Assembly (NCBI RefSeq): GCF_003205835.1
Contig: NZ_CP029773.1
Location: forward strand, 2,388,501-2,452,500
Direction of reading: 5' to 3'
Source: Stenotrophomonas maltophilia
GTDB lineage: Bacteria; Pseudomonadota; Gammaproteobacteria; Xanthomonadales; Xanthomonadaceae
DNA length: 64,000 nucleotides
The notes under the pieces are model-generated. The model worked only from the letters and a program-made list of their open reading frames with translations. It was not told where the DNA came from and searched no databases. Both the position numbers and the translations under genes were made by a program. Shown here piece after piece: positions 48,550-56,997 of this stretch (positions are counted from its first letter, which is position 1; every line of letters begins with the position of its first letter).

Positions 48550-49119
48550 TCAAGCTTCGCCCGGATGAAGGCTGCGCGCCCAGAGCTCTATGAATTCCTC
48601 TTGAGCTCTGGTCTCAACTGCGCCGGGCCTGGCGTGTCGCACCATGTGGATGGCATCCGACGCCTTCTTAGCCTCTCCAGACTGTAGCAAAAGCATGGCA
48701 GCCACCGTTCCAGCGCGTCCGAGTCCGCCCTTGCAGTGGACCACGACCTTTTGTCCACTTCGCATGTCGGCGACGAACTCTGTACTTAGTTGTAGCCAAT
48801 CTTGGAGAAGCCTGTCATCTGGTGCTGCTCCATCAGTGATTGGCAATCCATACCATGAGATGCCCTTCGCCGCCGCTACCTCCGGTAAGCTCTCGATTCG
48901 AAGGTCTTTGAACTCCCAAGGTTCAAGCAGGGAGATCAGATGCTTAGCACCCCAGTGGCGAATCGCCAAGATGTCCGCTTCTAGGTCTCTCGCCCACGCT
49001 CCAGTCATGGATACTTCCTGGTACTTGCCGGGCGCAAATGTCACGCCAATGCCCCCTCCGCAGGCCCCGACGGGGAGTCCTGCAATCAGTAGCGGGTGGC
49101 TCAAACTGGTGCGCATCAT
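48550..49119 (-). CDS. Dual-specificity-type protein phosphatase
   Basis: The 189-residue product has the Cys-phosphatase loop VVVHCKGGLGRAGTVAA (HCxxGxxR, with the nucleophilic Cys and the phosphate-binding Arg) and an upstream general-acid region ITDGAAPDDRLLQDW. This resembles the CDKN3/dual-specificity group found in some proteobacteria. The substrate is unknown. It stands alone, 430 bases from the IS3 orfA, with no obvious operon partner. The 285 bases to its right hold no gene. Confidence 0.82.
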   Translation of the reverse strand: MMRTSLSHPLLIAGLPVGACGGGIGVTFAPGKYQEVSMTGAWARDLEADILAIRHWGAKHLISLLEPWEFKDLRIESLPEVAAAKGISWYGLPITDGAAPDDRLLQDWLQLSTEFVADMRSGQKVVVHCKGGLGRAGTVAAMLLLQSGEAKKASDAIHMVRHARPGAVETRAQEEFIELWARSLHPGEA

Positions 49120-49293
49120 ATCGGCTCTCCCAACCTGCCTGAACGCGTTGCCTTGTGCTTTGGAGCGTTGCAGTCCATTAGCACCACAGCAAGGATATCG
49201 TAATTGCAGATATCGGAGAACCAGATGGAGTTGATGACGCTGCGTATCGGAAAGTCAGATAGACAGGCGGTGGGCAGGTTGATATCCTGACGG

Positions 49294-50097
49294 TTGGTAT
49301 CGCGATTTGAGGGCTCTGTGGCCTATGTCGTTAGCCAACCGACCCTCATCCCGCCCTGGCCTGAACTGGACAATTTCGTTCGTTCAATAGGCCCCTTTCT
49401 TGCGTGCGCGTGGTGCGCGCTAGAACGCTCGAGAACCGCGAGTTCACCAATAGCTGCTGAAGGATTGGCCTCGCAGGCGCTTGACACGCTTGCGACACTG
49501 CGCGTGCTTCATCGGGTGCCAATCGAACGTTCTCGGCTTGCTGCAAGATCTCTGTATGAACCCCTAGCGTGGTCCTACAGGTCTCCGTGGTCTAGCAGTG
49601 ACTTAAACCTCGAAGCGGCATTGACCAGATCACTGACCCAGTGGTCGGCCGAGTGCGCGCCCGATGTGAGGAGGAGTCTGGGTGTTTCAATCGCATCCAC
49701 TGAAGCTCGAGCGTATTTGGCAAACCTTCTGCGGAAACATCGGCTGGAACCACAGCTTGGAGACAGGCTTCAGTCAGTTGGATCGCCTGAATGGCACGCA
49801 CTCAGCTTAGGGCGAAAGCGCTACGTACTGTGGGCGAGCATGCGAAATTCTGCGTCGGAGTTCATACAAAGCGGTCTAGATGAAGATGCCGCGAGGCGAG
49901 CACTGGATCGCGAGATCAAACGCAGATGCATCTGGTTGGCTGGACGAGATCAAGCTGGAACCCTCGAACTGAAGGATTTTTGCTTCTTGCCAGGTCAAGG
50001 TTGGCGACGGCCGTTGATCCTGGATGTTGCGATGGAGACTTTCCTGCCGTTGGGCATGAGCTACTGGCTGGAAGCTAGCAGCAGCTGGAAGCTCTAG
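49294..50097 (+). CDS. Hypothetical protein, about 267 aa
   Basis: A frame from about 49294 to 50097 has protein-like composition and intermediate GC. Segments include LDTLATLRVLHRVPIERSRL, EARAYLANLLRKHRLEPQLG and EDAARRALDREIKRRCIWLAG. No family motif is recognised. The initiating codon at 49294 is TTG and no ribosome site is visible, so the N-terminus is uncertain and the gene may be an old fragment. Confidence 0.42.
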   Translation: MVSRFEGSVAYVVSQPTLIPPWPELDNFVRSIGPFLACAWCALERSRTASSPIAAEGLASQALDTLATLRVLHRVPIERSRLAARSLYEPLAWSYRSPWSSSDLNLEAALTRSLTQWSAECAPDVRRSLGVSIASTEARAYLANLLRKHRLEPQLGDRLQSVGSPEWHALSLGRKRYVLWASMRNSASEFIQSGLDEDAARRALDREIKRRCIWLAGRDQAGTLELKDFCFLPGQGWRRPLILDVAMETFLPLGMSYWLEASSSWKL

Positions 50098-50299
50098 TGC
50101 TGGAGGAAATACTCCAATCCCGGGGGTGCGCCAAGTACCCAGGAATTTTGGCTAGTGGTGTGAGGAGCCGACTTGCTGTCGATGCGACGTATGGGGGGGC
50201 TTAGGCCACGATTGCCGTGGGTATAACACCCCATTCTGCATTGACGGATTTCCTGCGTAGCGTTGGATCTTGCTTGAGCCTGTTTGGCCTTGGAGACCT

Positions 50300-50420
50300 A
50301 TCGTCCACGGTATGCAAGGGAGCCTTGGCGTCGTCGAGGATCAGCTTGCGGCTCTGCAGGCAGTGCCTGAGCCACTCCATGTACTCGGACACCACCGTGA
50401 TCGTGCCGGTGAACGGCGCC
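50300..50420 (-). pseudogene. Relaxase/helicase (MobH/TraI_2 type) C-terminal fragment
   Basis: A minus-strand segment reads TITVVSEYMEWLRHCLQSRKLILDDAKAPLHTVDD. It resembles the end of integrative-element relaxases (the conserved WLR.GL..R.L..NDAKA.VHTV pattern). No start or stop belonging to that gene is visible around it. About 40 residues survive. Confidence 0.5.
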
Positions 50421-50519
50421 GGTCGCTCGCTTCGGCGATATCGGCTGCTCCCCGGCAAGCAAGGGACACAAAGCAAGGCCGTGAGGAACCACTGCCCCAA
50501 GCAAATCGTACGCAGCGAG

Positions 50520-50787
50520 GTCCTCGGGATTAAGGCGATGTCTGCGCAAGACCGCCCACAAGGGTTGCGCGCAGCGCAGCCTGTGCAGGCTCAGCGTGAT
50601 GCCGCCGCCACAGGGCAGCACGATGTCGATGTACGGTGACCCCTGGCCGTAGCGCATTTGCCGGTCGCCGCCCAAGGCGATGACGTCGAGGGCCTCGAAG
50701 GCGACGGCGCGCTCGACGCAGCCACCCGAGACGAAGCCGCAGTACAGGCCATCCTCCCGCACGGCCATGTGCGCACCCAGCGGACGT
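50520..50787 (-). pseudogene. xdhC: XdhC/CoxI-family fragment
   Basis: The frame reads PLGAHMAVREDGLYCGFVSGGCVERAVAFEAL and YIDIVLPCGGGITLSLHRL, the conserved middle of XdhC-type molybdenum-cofactor maturation proteins. The N-terminal start and the C-terminal Rossmann domain are missing. It is joined within a few bases of 50787 to the paoA fragment on the same strand. Confidence 0.72.
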
Positions 50788-51160
50788 CGGATGCAGCTTG
50801 TCCGGCGTGCCGAGGCCTTCGATAGTGGTGACCTCGGCCCGCTGGTGCATGACCGCAAGCGTCAAACAGGAATTGAGGCGCCGGCCATCGACCATGACCG
50901 TACAGGCTCCGCATTGGCCGTGGTCGCACCCCTTCTTGGTGCCGGTGAGGTGCAGGTGCTTGCGCAGCGCGTCGAGCAAGGTGGTGCGGGTGTTCAGCTC
51001 CAGTTCCTGAGTAGCCCCGTTGACCTTCAGGGACAGGCGCGACATCTGCGGCGGTGGAATGGGAACCGGCCCGGTGGCCGCCAGGGCGACGGGCGCTGCC
51101 AAGGCCGCGGCCGACACCGCGCCGGCCTTCAACAGTTCGCGCCGGGACTCCCGCGTGACT
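50788..51160 (-). pseudogene. paoA: PaoA/YagT-type [2Fe-2S] aldehyde oxidoreductase subunit, 3'-truncated
   Basis: The fragment has a Tat-like start (SRRELLKAGAVSAAALAAPVALAA), then the ferredoxin domain LSLKVNGATQELELNTRTTLLDALRKH with the cluster motif GCDHGQCGACTVMVDG and NSCLTLAVMH. The second, C-terminal [2Fe-2S] domain is cut off at GTPDKLHP by the xdhC fragment. paoA and xdhC normally flank the large subunits paoB and paoC, so an internal deletion of about 4 kb probably fused them. Confidence 0.78.
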
Positions 51161-51358
51161 GAAGCGGCCTCTGGGTTGTTCGTTCCACGAGGAGCTGCTT
51201 GGCATGGAGGAACTAGGGGAAGTTCAGGCCCACTCGTTCGCTCGTCGGTGGTAAAGCACCCATGCACGCCAGAGCAGTCCTTGTCATCAGAAGCTCTAGC
51301 GGGTTTGGCACCAGCTATCGCGGATGCAGCGGAGTTTTTTCTAGAACTCCCTCGGGAA

Positions 51359-51823
51359 ATGGGCAATGCCCTTGAGAGGATCACATTCTCCATTGCCTCA
51401 AAATTCCCTGCGGGTGACTTCTCTGAACGTGAAAGGCGTCTGCTAGGCATGTCGACCACTGATGATTCGCCGCGCCGATTCCCAAGGGCCCACGTCGTCC
51501 TCCTGGTTGCGTATGCTGTCCATGGAAGGCTCTTCTTAGACGGGAGGGTGCTATCACGATCCGCTCAAGCGACATTGCGGGAGATAGCCGAAGCAATTTC
51601 CATGCGCACCGGTGAGGGTTCACGACTGGCGACTTACTATCGCGCGTTTAGCCGCATCCTATTCAGGGCCTATGCACGGGCCGCATTTCAGGCCTTAAGC
51701 GAGGTTGAATACTCCGCATGCAAGAGGCCACCCCCGCCGCTGCAACCTATTGCGCTGACACGAAGCCGGCTGCGCTGCAGCGACGTAAAGCTTCTGTGGA
51801 TGCCGAAAGCGACCTCAAAGTGA
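51359..51823 (+). CDS. Hypothetical protein, possibly a fragment
   Basis: A frame from the ATG at 51359 encodes 154 residues: ERITFSIASKFPAGDFSERER, AHVVLLVAYAVHGRLFLDGRVLSRSAQATLREIAEAI and a basic Pro-rich end. Codon use is less GC-biased than in the metal genes, consistent with foreign DNA. The upstream part of the same frame overlaps the paoA remnant, so the true start is unclear. No family recognised. Confidence 0.35.
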   Translation: MGNALERITFSIASKFPAGDFSERERRLLGMSTTDDSPRRFPRAHVVLLVAYAVHGRLFLDGRVLSRSAQATLREIAEAISMRTGEGSRLATYYRAFSRILFRAYARAAFQALSEVEYSACKRPPPPLQPIALTRSRLRCSDVKLLWMPKATSK

Positions 51824-51933
51824 GCGCTCTAGCGCCGCCCGGCCTGAGCAAGGGCCGGGAGACTTGCCATGCGTACTGGCATAACATGTGCCTCACTAGA
51901 TCGCGCCGGGAGTGGTGAACCCATCTGGTGGCC

Positions 51934-52140
51934 CTAAAGGCGTAGCAGCTCGCTGAAATGTTCTGCAATGGTCAGTCGGAAGTCACTTTCTTCCGCGATG
52001 CTCCTCGGAGCATCAATAACTTCTACAATGATATCTGGCGCATCAGAATGTTCTGCAATGAACATTCTTGAATCACAATCTTCTGCAATGCCCGACGCAG
52101 ATCTGCCCTTGGAACTGAGGGGTCGCACCTTGTAGATCAA
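51934..52140 (-). CDS. Possible small decapeptide-repeat protein
   Basis: The minus-strand frame spanning the 30-bp repeat encodes up to 68 residues, dominated by the five IAE-type decapeptides. The initiating codon is uncertain (TTG at 52140 or GTG at 52128), with no clear ribosome site. Conservation of the I/A/E positions while DNA diverges hints at coding selection, but this has not been tested. Confidence 0.3.
   Translation of the reverse strand: MIYKVRPLSSKGRSASGIAEDCDSRMFIAEHSDAPDIIVEVIDAPRSIAEESDFRLTIAEHFSELLRL
51961..52110 (+). repeat. Five-copy 30-bp direct tandem repeat
   Basis: TTCTGCAATG or a close variant (TTCCGCGATG, TTCTACAATG) recurs exactly every 30 bases at 51961, 51991, 52021, 52051 and 52081. 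The rest of each unit is diverged. On the minus strand the period keeps frame and encodes five decapeptides (IAEDCDSRMF, IAEHSDAPDI, IVEVIDAPRS, IAEESDFRLT, IAEHFSELL). Confidence 0.8.
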
Positions 52141-52302
52141 TAAGATGCACGCTGCAGACTACTATGCGACGAACAGGCGCCCCCAGTTCCGACGCTGGGG
52201 CGTCCAATGTTGTCTACATGAGCCGTGGGCCGAGGCCTCGCCAGCGCGTGTGAGGCGCTTCCGTAGGGGCGCTACCCCTACACCCCTAAGCCCCCCGGCA
52301 CT

Positions 52303-52521
52303 TTACGGACTCGTCGCCCTGATAAGGCTATCGAGAACCCTCGTATAGGCCGCATACGAGTCACAACCACGCTTGTGACCCGTAAGGCTGCTGGCGAGGC
52401 GCGACCTCTGGTCGGGTGTCAGCTCTCGGATAAGCGACTCAAGCGCTACGCGAAGCGCCAAATTTTCTTGGCCAACCTCAAGGAGGCTGGTGCTCTGGCC
52501 TTGCATTGGTGTATTCGACAT
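52303..52521 (-). CDS. Small hypothetical protein (72 aa)
   Basis: The product MSNTPMQGQSTSLLEVGQEN continues LALRVALESLIRELTPDQRSRLASSL, a likely amphipathic helix, and ends with a basic Cys-containing tail. AGGAAACC precedes the ATG. No family is recognised; it resembles small accessory proteins of integrative elements. It overlaps nothing convincing on the other strand. Confidence 0.45.
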   Translation of the reverse strand: MSNTPMQGQSTSLLEVGQENLALRVALESLIRELTPDQRSRLASSLTGHKRGCDSYAAYTRVLDSLIRATSP

Positions 52522-52630
52522 CTCGGTTTCCTAGCTTCCATGTTGAGAATTGAGAGGATGTCAGGTATTGCCTGACCACCATACCTTACCCCACACGGCT
52601 AGAATGCGCGCAGGACGACCTGGGGGCCGT

Positions 52631-53002
52631 ATGGAACGCGAACGACCGGAGTACCTACAACCCATCCTGCGCTCGCGCTGGGAGTTCCCGTGGCTCGGCC
52701 TGTGGGCAGTGCTACTGCTCGGCATGGCCAGTGCTGGAATCTGGCTACATCTGAGGACAGGTGACGCCTGGAATGCGCGCTTCGAAGCGGACGCTGCGCC
52801 AAGTCCGCCAACCAGCGCGGAAGCTGCACAACCCGAACCCGTTGCCGACCGAAAAGCACTACTGGCCGAGATTCGGGCACGCCGGGAACAGGCAGAACGA
52901 GAGGTCAAGCAGCGGCGGGAAGAAATCCGCTGCATAGGAGGCGTTGCGTTCCGGCGAATTCCAGGCGGCTGGGAGAACATCCCGGGCGAAACGTGCCGGT
53001 GA
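52631..53002 (+). CDS. Single-pass membrane protein with coiled coil, integrative-element type
   Basis: From the ATG at 52631 (after GGGGG) the 123-residue product has a short basic N-terminus, one membrane helix (FPWLGLWAVLLLGMASAGIWLHL), a coiled-coil segment (LLAEIRARREQAEREVKQRREEIRC) and a short C-terminal domain (GGVAFRRIPGGWENIPGETCR). Its position next to traX and relaxase remnants suggests it belonged to an integrative conjugative element. An in-frame ATG at 52604 is an alternative start. Confidence 0.6.
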   Translation: MERERPEYLQPILRSRWEFPWLGLWAVLLLGMASAGIWLHLRTGDAWNARFEADAAPSPPTSAEAAQPEPVADRKALLAEIRARREQAEREVKQRREEIRCIGGVAFRRIPGGWENIPGETCR

Positions 53003-53006
53003 GAGT

Positions 53007-53690
53007 TCAGCTCTTCTGGCGCGCCTGCTGACGCGCAAACGCCCGATCCATCCATCGGGCAATCCAGTAGTGAACGTCGAGATAACGGCGCAGGTTCATG
53101 GCCGCAGTATAGGCGCCAGCAACCCAATGCACGCAAGGTGCGCGACGTAGTAGCCGTAGAACGCCCGCCGGCCACGTCACACGGGACAGGCACAATGCCA
53201 CCGGAATGGCCACCAGCGCCCATAGGTTGCCGTTGAACCAGCAGATCGCGCCGAATGCCGGCACCAACGGCCAGAGCTGGCGCCACTTGAAGGCGCACCA
53301 CGCCAACAAGACGAACCCTACCCCGGCCCACTGGTAGTCCACGAACAGCGGGAGCACCGCCGCGGCGAATGCCAGGGCAATCCACTTGCGCTGACGGGCT
53401 GCGTAGATGGCGGCGGCACACAGCGCGAACGTGAGCAGGGTGTTCAGCGGCAACCAGTATCCGAACGCCAAGGCGTGAACCGGCTGTGCGATCACCCCCC
53501 ACGCGCCGAGCCTGCGCAGCGACTTGACCGCGTCGGCGCCGGGCTGGGCTGGGCTGGGCTGGGCGAGGTTATAGGCCATCACCAGCGCGAACAGGGGAAA
53601 TGCCACCCTGCCCGCCTCGCTGAGACCGGGCACATAGCCGCCGTAGATGACCTTGGCGACGTGGTCGCACGTCATGAGAACCACGGCCAA
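53007..53690 (-). pseudogene. traX: TraX-family membrane protein, 5'-truncated
   Basis: The frame has VVLMTCDHVAKVIYGGYVPGLSEAGRVAFPLFALVMAYNLA, the typical start of the TraX/acyltransferase-like membrane family, and about eight helices to a basic C-terminus. Native N-terminal residues are missing, since the frame runs straight into the recombinase fragment on the other strand near 53690. A GGGCT-type penta-repeat (53544-53567) lies within it. TraX acetylates pilin in F; this homologue is presumably ICE-derived. Confidence 0.72.
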
Positions 53691-54179
53691 CCTGCGGCAT
53701 CTCAACGATGGGGGCTTTACCTATCACTTGGACCAGGGCAAGACGCTGCAGTCCGGGCCCGTGGTTGGCAGCAGTCCTGATAAGCCAATCCTGGGAGAGG
53801 CTGCCGCTGCGTTGCAGGACTGGCTCGCTTCGGCCGGAATCAGCGAGGGTACGATCTTTCGACGAGTCTGGCCCCGCATGATTGGCGGGCCCTGAGTGCC
53901 AAGGCGGTGCCGGTGATTGTGAAGCGACCGGCCGCGATGGCAGGTCTGGAGGGAGACTTTGGCGGCCACAGCCTTCGATCGGGATTTGTGACAGAGGGCG
54001 CAAGGAGGGGCGTCGCCCTGCCGGCGCTGATGGCAATGACCGATCACCGGTCTGTTGCTAGCGTCGTCGGATACTTCCAATCCGGGTCAGTTGAGCGCAA
54101 TCCGGCCGCCCACTTCCTTGATGCAGATGAGGGCCACAAGGCCGGCATCGACGACGAGGTGGACCATGGGACTCAGTAG
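53690..54179 (+). pseudogene. Tyrosine integrase, catalytic-domain fragment, frameshifted
   Basis: The first frame has FTYHLDQGKTLQSGPVVGSSPDKPILGEAAAALQDWLASAG and IFRRVW. After a break in the CCC at 53890-53892, the second has LSAKAVPVIVKRPAAMAGLEGDFGGHSLRSGFVTEG (the HxLR box) and MTDHRSVASVVGYFQSG (the late His and the catalytic Tyr). The N-terminal DNA-binding part is missing. It belongs to the site-specific recombinases common on proteobacterial integrative elements and differs from the Tn3-linked recombinases in this window. Confidence 0.78.
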
Positions 54180-54434
54180 CTCACTGCCACGTCGGCGGCA
54201 AGGCGGTGTATCAGCGCGCTAGCAATAGTGTTCCGCCCCCCCGCCCGGAAGGGGGATCTGGGGTTACAAGCCGGCGATCGCTTGCTCGCACCTGCCAGCT
54301 TCCAGCCGCATACACAGGCAAGGCCAGCTGCGGTAGATTCTCAGTCTCTGAGACCCTCGGCGCGCACCCTACGTCCAATGGACAGCAACTTCCGCATGCG
54401 AACCGACCTCCCCTCCAGGCATCAAGGATTGAGC

Positions 54435-56393
54435 ATGGCGATTGGCACAATAACTGGCGAAACCCGAATCACGGGCGAAGGCATCAAGAAGCACTTCAGG
54501 TCCACTGATCCAATCCAAGCGGTCTACGAGCTGGTCTGGAACGGGTTCGATGCAGGGGCGTCGGAGATCGCCGTGCGCCAGCTTCGCAATGATCTGGGCG
54601 GCGTCACTGAGGTCCTGGTGCAAGACGACGGTGAAGGTATCCGCTTCGATACCCCGGAAAACAACTTCGGCCTCTTCAATGACTCATCGAAGAAGCTCGA
54701 CGTGGCCCAGCATGGCTCCCACGGCCGTGGCAGGCTCGCTTTTCATCGTCTGTCCCACCAAGCACGGTGGCACACCCGGCATCGCGGTAAGGATGCGCTG
54801 ATTTCCATTGACGACGGCGACATCCGGAAATTCTCGATAACAGAAGAGGATGTTGGGCAGTACGTTACCGGGCCCTCCGGCACCACTGTGGTCCTCAGTC
54901 ACCTGCACAGCCAGCTCCCTGCCCGGGAAGAGCTACTAGCAGCGTTCAGCCAGACCTTTGGTTGGTACTTGGCGTTGCATACCACTAATAGCGTAAGGAT
55001 TGACGGCGAAGTGGTGCCCATTCCTGCCCACGAGTTGAGCGGACACCTGCGTGAGCTGGAAGGCACTCCCTTTAAGATCGACGTCATTCGCTGGATCGAC
55101 AAGCCCAACGATGAAAAGTCGTATGTGTACCTGATCGACAGCGCGGGCCGCACGGTTCACCGCCAGCTAAGCAGCCTGAACAATAAGAAGAACTTCCATC
55201 TCAGCGTCTATGTGACCTCGCCCTGGGCCGATGCCTATGCCGATACTGCTGATCTTCTCAATCCCAAAGCCAACACACAGACCTCCCGAATTTGGTCGGA
55301 GCTGCAGAGGAATGTGTCCTCGATTACGCGCGCGATCTATGACCAGTTCCTGCGCAGCGAAGCAGAAAAGAAGGTCGCGCAGTTTGAGGCAGATGGGCAC
55401 TTCCCGACATATGCGGGCTTGGAGCCCCCAGAGGCTACGTGGCGCCTGGAGAACACCAAAGAGCTCGTTAAGAACATCTACGTTGCCGATCCGGCACTGT
55501 TCTCACTCAACAAGAAGCAGATCAAAGTTCTCATTCGGCTTCTTGATCGGCTGGCAGTCTCTGATGAGAACGATTCGCTGTGGGAGATCCTCAACGGGGT
55601 ATTGGATCTGGATCAGCAGACATCCAACGCACTGGCCGCTCAACTGAAGCGAACAACACTGGAAAGCATCGTCAACACAATTGAGGTCCTGCAGCGAAGG
55701 ATCAATGCCATCCAAGAGCTCAGGGCGCTCATGCAGGATCACTATGCTCAGGTTAGGGAGACCCCCGATCTGCAGAAGATCATTGAGAATCACACATGGC
55801 TATTCGGCCCCCAGTACGAGATCCTCGGGGCTGAGGAGACAACGTTCACTGAAATTACACGTAAGCACCGGAACCTGGTTCCGGGCATCAATGTTATCGA
55901 TTCCGAAGATCTAGAGGGCGATGCTAGTTTCGCTGGCGCATCACGGCAGCCTGACCTATTTCTCGCCAGAAAGGTGCCGTGCTTTGATAGCTTTGGCAAG
56001 GAGATGTACCGTTGCGTTGTAATTGAGATCAAGCGGCCGAGCGTGTCGTTGAACGTCAAACATATGCGGCAGCTAGACGACTATGCGGGCATCCTTAGGA
56101 AGCATGCAGCCTTCAGCAGTGATCGCATCAAGTTTGAGTTGATCTTGGTTGGCCGAAAGATCTCTGACGCCGACACCGAAATTGCTGATCGCTTGCGCGA
56201 CAAGGGAATTACAGGTGAGCCAGGGCTTTACCACAACGACGGAAAGTCCAAGCGGTACATCCTCAACTGGTACACCCTCCTGGACGGGCATGAGCTGGCG
56301 AACAAGGCGCTAATTGAGAGTCTGCGACTTCGCCGAAAAGATCTGACCCAGACATCCAGGGAAGAGCTTGTTGAGCAACTGCAGCAGTCGTGA
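54435..56393 (+). CDS. GHKL ATPase fused to a Shedu-like (DUF4263) nuclease domain
   Basis: The 652-residue product starts with a Bergerat ATP-binding fold: N-box ELVWNGFDA (residues 32-40), G1 box DDGEGI (64-69) and G2-like GSHGRGRLAF (94-103). A central helical region (about 300-440) links to a C-terminal nuclease-like domain, residues 450-610. That domain has IENHTWLFGPQYEIL, then RQPDLFL (Asp507) and VVIEIKRP (Glu531, Lys533), a PD-(D/E)xK arrangement like Shedu proteins. AAGGATTG precedes the ATG at 54435; upstream ATGs at 54228 and 54378 lack support. It probably uses ATP-driven conformational change to control DNA cleavage in anti-phage defence, by analogy with Shedu and GHKL-nuclease systems. 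Confidence 0.75.
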   Translation: MAIGTITGETRITGEGIKKHFRSTDPIQAVYELVWNGFDAGASEIAVRQLRNDLGGVTEVLVQDDGEGIRFDTPENNFGLFNDSSKKLDVAQHGSHGRGRLAFHRLSHQARWHTRHRGKDALISIDDGDIRKFSITEEDVGQYVTGPSGTTVVLSHLHSQLPAREELLAAFSQTFGWYLALHTTNSVRIDGEVVPIPAHELSGHLRELEGTPFKIDVIRWIDKPNDEKSYVYLIDSAGRTVHRQLSSLNNKKNFHLSVYVTSPWADAYADTADLLNPKANTQTSRIWSELQRNVSSITRAIYDQFLRSEAEKKVAQFEADGHFPTYAGLEPPEATWRLENTKELVKNIYVADPALFSLNKKQIKVLIRLLDRLAVSDENDSLWEILNGVLDLDQQTSNALAAQLKRTTLESIVNTIEVLQRRINAIQELRALMQDHYAQVRETPDLQKIIENHTWLFGPQYEILGAEETTFTEITRKHRNLVPGINVIDSEDLEGDASFAGASRQPDLFLARKVPCFDSFGKEMYRCVVIEIKRPSVSLNVKHMRQLDDYAGILRKHAAFSSDRIKFELILVGRKISDADTEIADRLRDKGITGEPGLYHNDGKSKRYILNWYTLLDGHELANKALIESLRLRRKDLTQTSREELVEQLQQS

Positions 56394-56997
56394 CCCGGAC
56401 GTAATTCTTGTCAGCCGCAGCCTGGGTTGCATCCGCTAGCAGATTTCCGCCCGATGGAAACGGCCGATCATCACGATGTTCCGAGTCGGTGGGTCGCCTC
56501 TAGCCAGATACCGCCCTCGGTAAATAGGCGTCCGCATTTGGGGTGCCAACGACTGAGCCTCCATTGGAAGGTGATCGCTCGAGCAGAAACGGGTCGCCAC
56601 CGCTTGGGCTGGAGCAGCCTACGCTGGGATTGGGGGCCAAGAAATACCTGGCCTCCTACCGAGAATAGCCTTTCAGGTCGAGGGCCTTCAGGCGGGTGCC
56701 CTGCAGGCGCGTCCCGTCGCTGCCGCGTGCAAGACTCACGGCCGTGAGCCCGAGGACACCGCTGTGAGTGAAAGCGTTTTCATGGGTCGCCTACATTTTT
56801 CTAAAAATCCAGTGATGAAGCGCCTTGAAAGGTGTGACGAGCGTCCCAATTGTGCCTTTAAGGGGGGGGGGGCGCTATGCAAGAGCGCTCCCACCGTCCA
56901 GGTTCTTCATCAGCTTCACCCTCGGACAAGGAGCGCACGGCATGGCAAAGCAGAGAATGGAAAGCAAGGGCAACTGCATGGCAAGTGAGGTACGCGC
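56394..56997. other. Spacer between the GHKL-nuclease gene and the cyclase operon
   Basis: A 604-base region with no convincing gene; frames at 56427-56747 and 56764-56988 lack plausible protein character. It contains an 11-base G run (56862-56872) and an AT-rich patch (about 56795-56820, CATTTTTCTAAAAATCC) that may be promoter-like. It presumably holds the promoter of the downstream operon. Confidence 0.5.
56862..56872 (+). repeat. G11 homopolymer upstream of the cyclase operon
   Basis: Eleven consecutive G residues lie about 125 bases before the cyclase start. Runs this long are prone to slippage, either biologically or in base calling. Confidence 0.7.

Noticed and set aside
51961..52110. 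CRISPR array
   Set aside because: The 30-base period consists of a 10-base conserved core with diverged remainder and no separate equal-length spacers, and no cas genes are nearby.
54180..54434. Longer start for the GHKL-nuclease protein at 54228
   Set aside because: The extra 69 residues are low in structure and precede the ribosome site; the conserved N-terminus begins at 54435.
56427..56988. Small genes between the GHKL and cyclase genes
   Set aside because: Two frames of 74-106 residues show no protein-like pattern, and one crosses the G11 run. They are treated as non-coding.
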